Shown here piece by piece: positions 5,429 to 6,144 of a stretch of DNA of 6,144 nucleotides. Every line of letters starts with the position of its first letter. Positions within the stretch are counted from its first letter, which is position 1. The stretch comes from Chloroflexota bacterium (lineage in GTDB: Bacteria > Chloroflexota > Dehalococcoidia > GIF9 > AB-539-J10), in the NCBI GenBank assembly GCA_020346965.1, contig CP070793.1:785907-792050 (forward strand), in the 5' to 3' direction. A program made the translations under genes and the position numbers. The notes beneath the pieces were generated by a model, which was not told where the DNA came from, ran no database searches, and saw only the letters and a program-made list of their open reading frames with translations.

Positions 5429-6144
5429 TGCCCCCTGAACATTTTATGGAGTGTGCTTTATCTCTAGCTCGATTAGCTATGGGATACACCAGTCCTAACC
5501 CGGCAGTGGGGGCAGTGGTTGTTAAAGACGGGCTTGCTGTCGGTATGGGATATACTCAGCCTGCAGGGTCGGAGCATGCTGAGGTTATGGCACTTCGCCA
5601 GGCTGGTGATAAGGCTCTAGGTGCTACCATGTATGTTACCCTGGAACCCTGCTCCCATCATGGGCGTACTCCGCCCTGCACTCAAGCTATAATTGATGCC
5701 GGCATTTCAGAAGTGTATATGGCTGTGCTGGATCCTAATCCACTGGTTTCAGGGCATGGCATTAGCAAGCTAAATGAAGGAGGCATCAAAACCCATATAG
5801 GTATATGTCAGCAAGAGGCTTACGATATAAACGAGGCTTATATAAAGCACATTATTACAGGTTTACCGTTTGTTGTAGCTAAATTCGCCATGAGTCTAGA
5901 CGGTAAGATTGCTACGAAAACTGGCGATTCTAAATGGATAACAAAGGAAGAGGCAAGGAAGTATGCCCATGCGTTACGATATACATTTGATGCCATAATG
6001 GTAGGAGTAAACACCGTTGTGGCCGATAATCCTCACCTTACTGCTAAATGTTGTGGTGGTAGGGGTGGCATCGGGAAGATGCAGCCATTACGTTTGATTG
6101 TTGATAGTAGGGGAAGAGTACCGTTGAATGCTCATATTTTTGAA
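5428..6144 (+). CDS. ribD: Bifunctional riboflavin deaminase-reductase RibD, C-terminus cut by window edge
   Basis: RibD performs two cytoplasmic steps of riboflavin synthesis after GTP cyclohydrolase II: deamination of the diaminopyrimidinone ribosyl phosphate, then NADPH-dependent reduction of the ribose to a ribityl chain. 239 of roughly 360 residues are visible. The N-terminal deaminase domain (about 1-145) shows TSPNPAVGAVVV (21-32), the zinc ligand and catalytic pair H50-A-E52, and the zinc cysteines C75 and C84 in PCSHHGRTPPC. The C-terminal DHFR-like reductase domain begins near 148 with AKFAMSLDGKIAT (151-163), followed by GDSKWIT (166-172), the HALR helix, and MVGVNTVVADNPHLT (191-205). 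ATG 5428 is chosen because FMECAL fits the usual internal helix, so M7 is not the start; GAAGG lies 9 nt upstream. All catalytic residues seen are intact. Further rib genes would be expected just beyond the edge. Confidence 0.96.
   Translation, partial: MPPEHFMECALSLARLAMGYTSPNPAVGAVVVKDGLAVGMGYTQPAGSEHAEVMALRQAGDKALGATMYVTLEPCSHHGRTPPCTQAIIDAGISEVYMAVLDPNPLVSGHGISKLNEGGIKTHIGICQQEAYDINEAYIKHIITGLPFVVAKFAMSLDGKIATKTGDSKWITKEEARKYAHALRYTFDAIMVGVNTVVADNPHLTAKCCGGRGGIGKMQPLRLIVDSRGRVPLNAHIFE

Overview
The window reads as ordinary bacterial chromosome of moderate base composition. It has one leftward cluster of five genes and one rightward gene that starts near the right end and runs off the edge. 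Bacterial origin is suggested by the fused deaminase-reductase RibD, by Shine-Dalgarno sites before several genes, and by sigma70-like promoter boxes. Archease with RtcB and MeaB suggests an anaerobic or deep-branching bacterium; a Chloroflexota/Dehalococcoidia-like source is possible but is only a guess from gene content.

Layout from left to right: (1) 1-1396, minus strand, a nearly complete FAD-dependent dehydrogenase of the COG2509 type with a cysteine cluster, cut at its C-terminus by the window edge. (2) 1414-2385, minus, MeaB, the G-protein chaperone of B12-dependent acyl-CoA mutases. (3) 2386-2539, a gap with a good promoter for meaB and an inverted repeat. (4) 2540-3178, minus, a stand-alone SagB/ThcOx-type nitroreductase-fold flavoprotein. 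(5) 3217-4674, minus, the RNA ligase RtcB. (6) 4686-5105, minus, archease, the activator of RtcB. (7) 5106-5427, a divergent regulatory region that may hold a 34-codon reading frame. (8) 5428 to the edge, plus strand, RibD of riboflavin synthesis.

Archease and rtcB are tightly coupled (11 bp apart, with the rtcB ribosome site overlapping the archease stop) and form an RNA end-healing and ligation module. The flavoprotein follows 38 bp later and is probably co-transcribed. meaB and the FAD dehydrogenase form a second pair, 17 bp apart, with their own promoter. Three products depend on flavin or flavin synthesis (FAD dehydrogenase, SagB-like protein, RibD), but nothing in the sequence ties them into one pathway.

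No mobile element, CRISPR array, RNA gene or convincing new system is visible. The most notable points are the near-leaderless promoter arrangements before meaB and archease, the corrected archease start, the SagB-like enzyme without any peptide-modification partners, and the possible small frame whose stop overlaps the ribD start.
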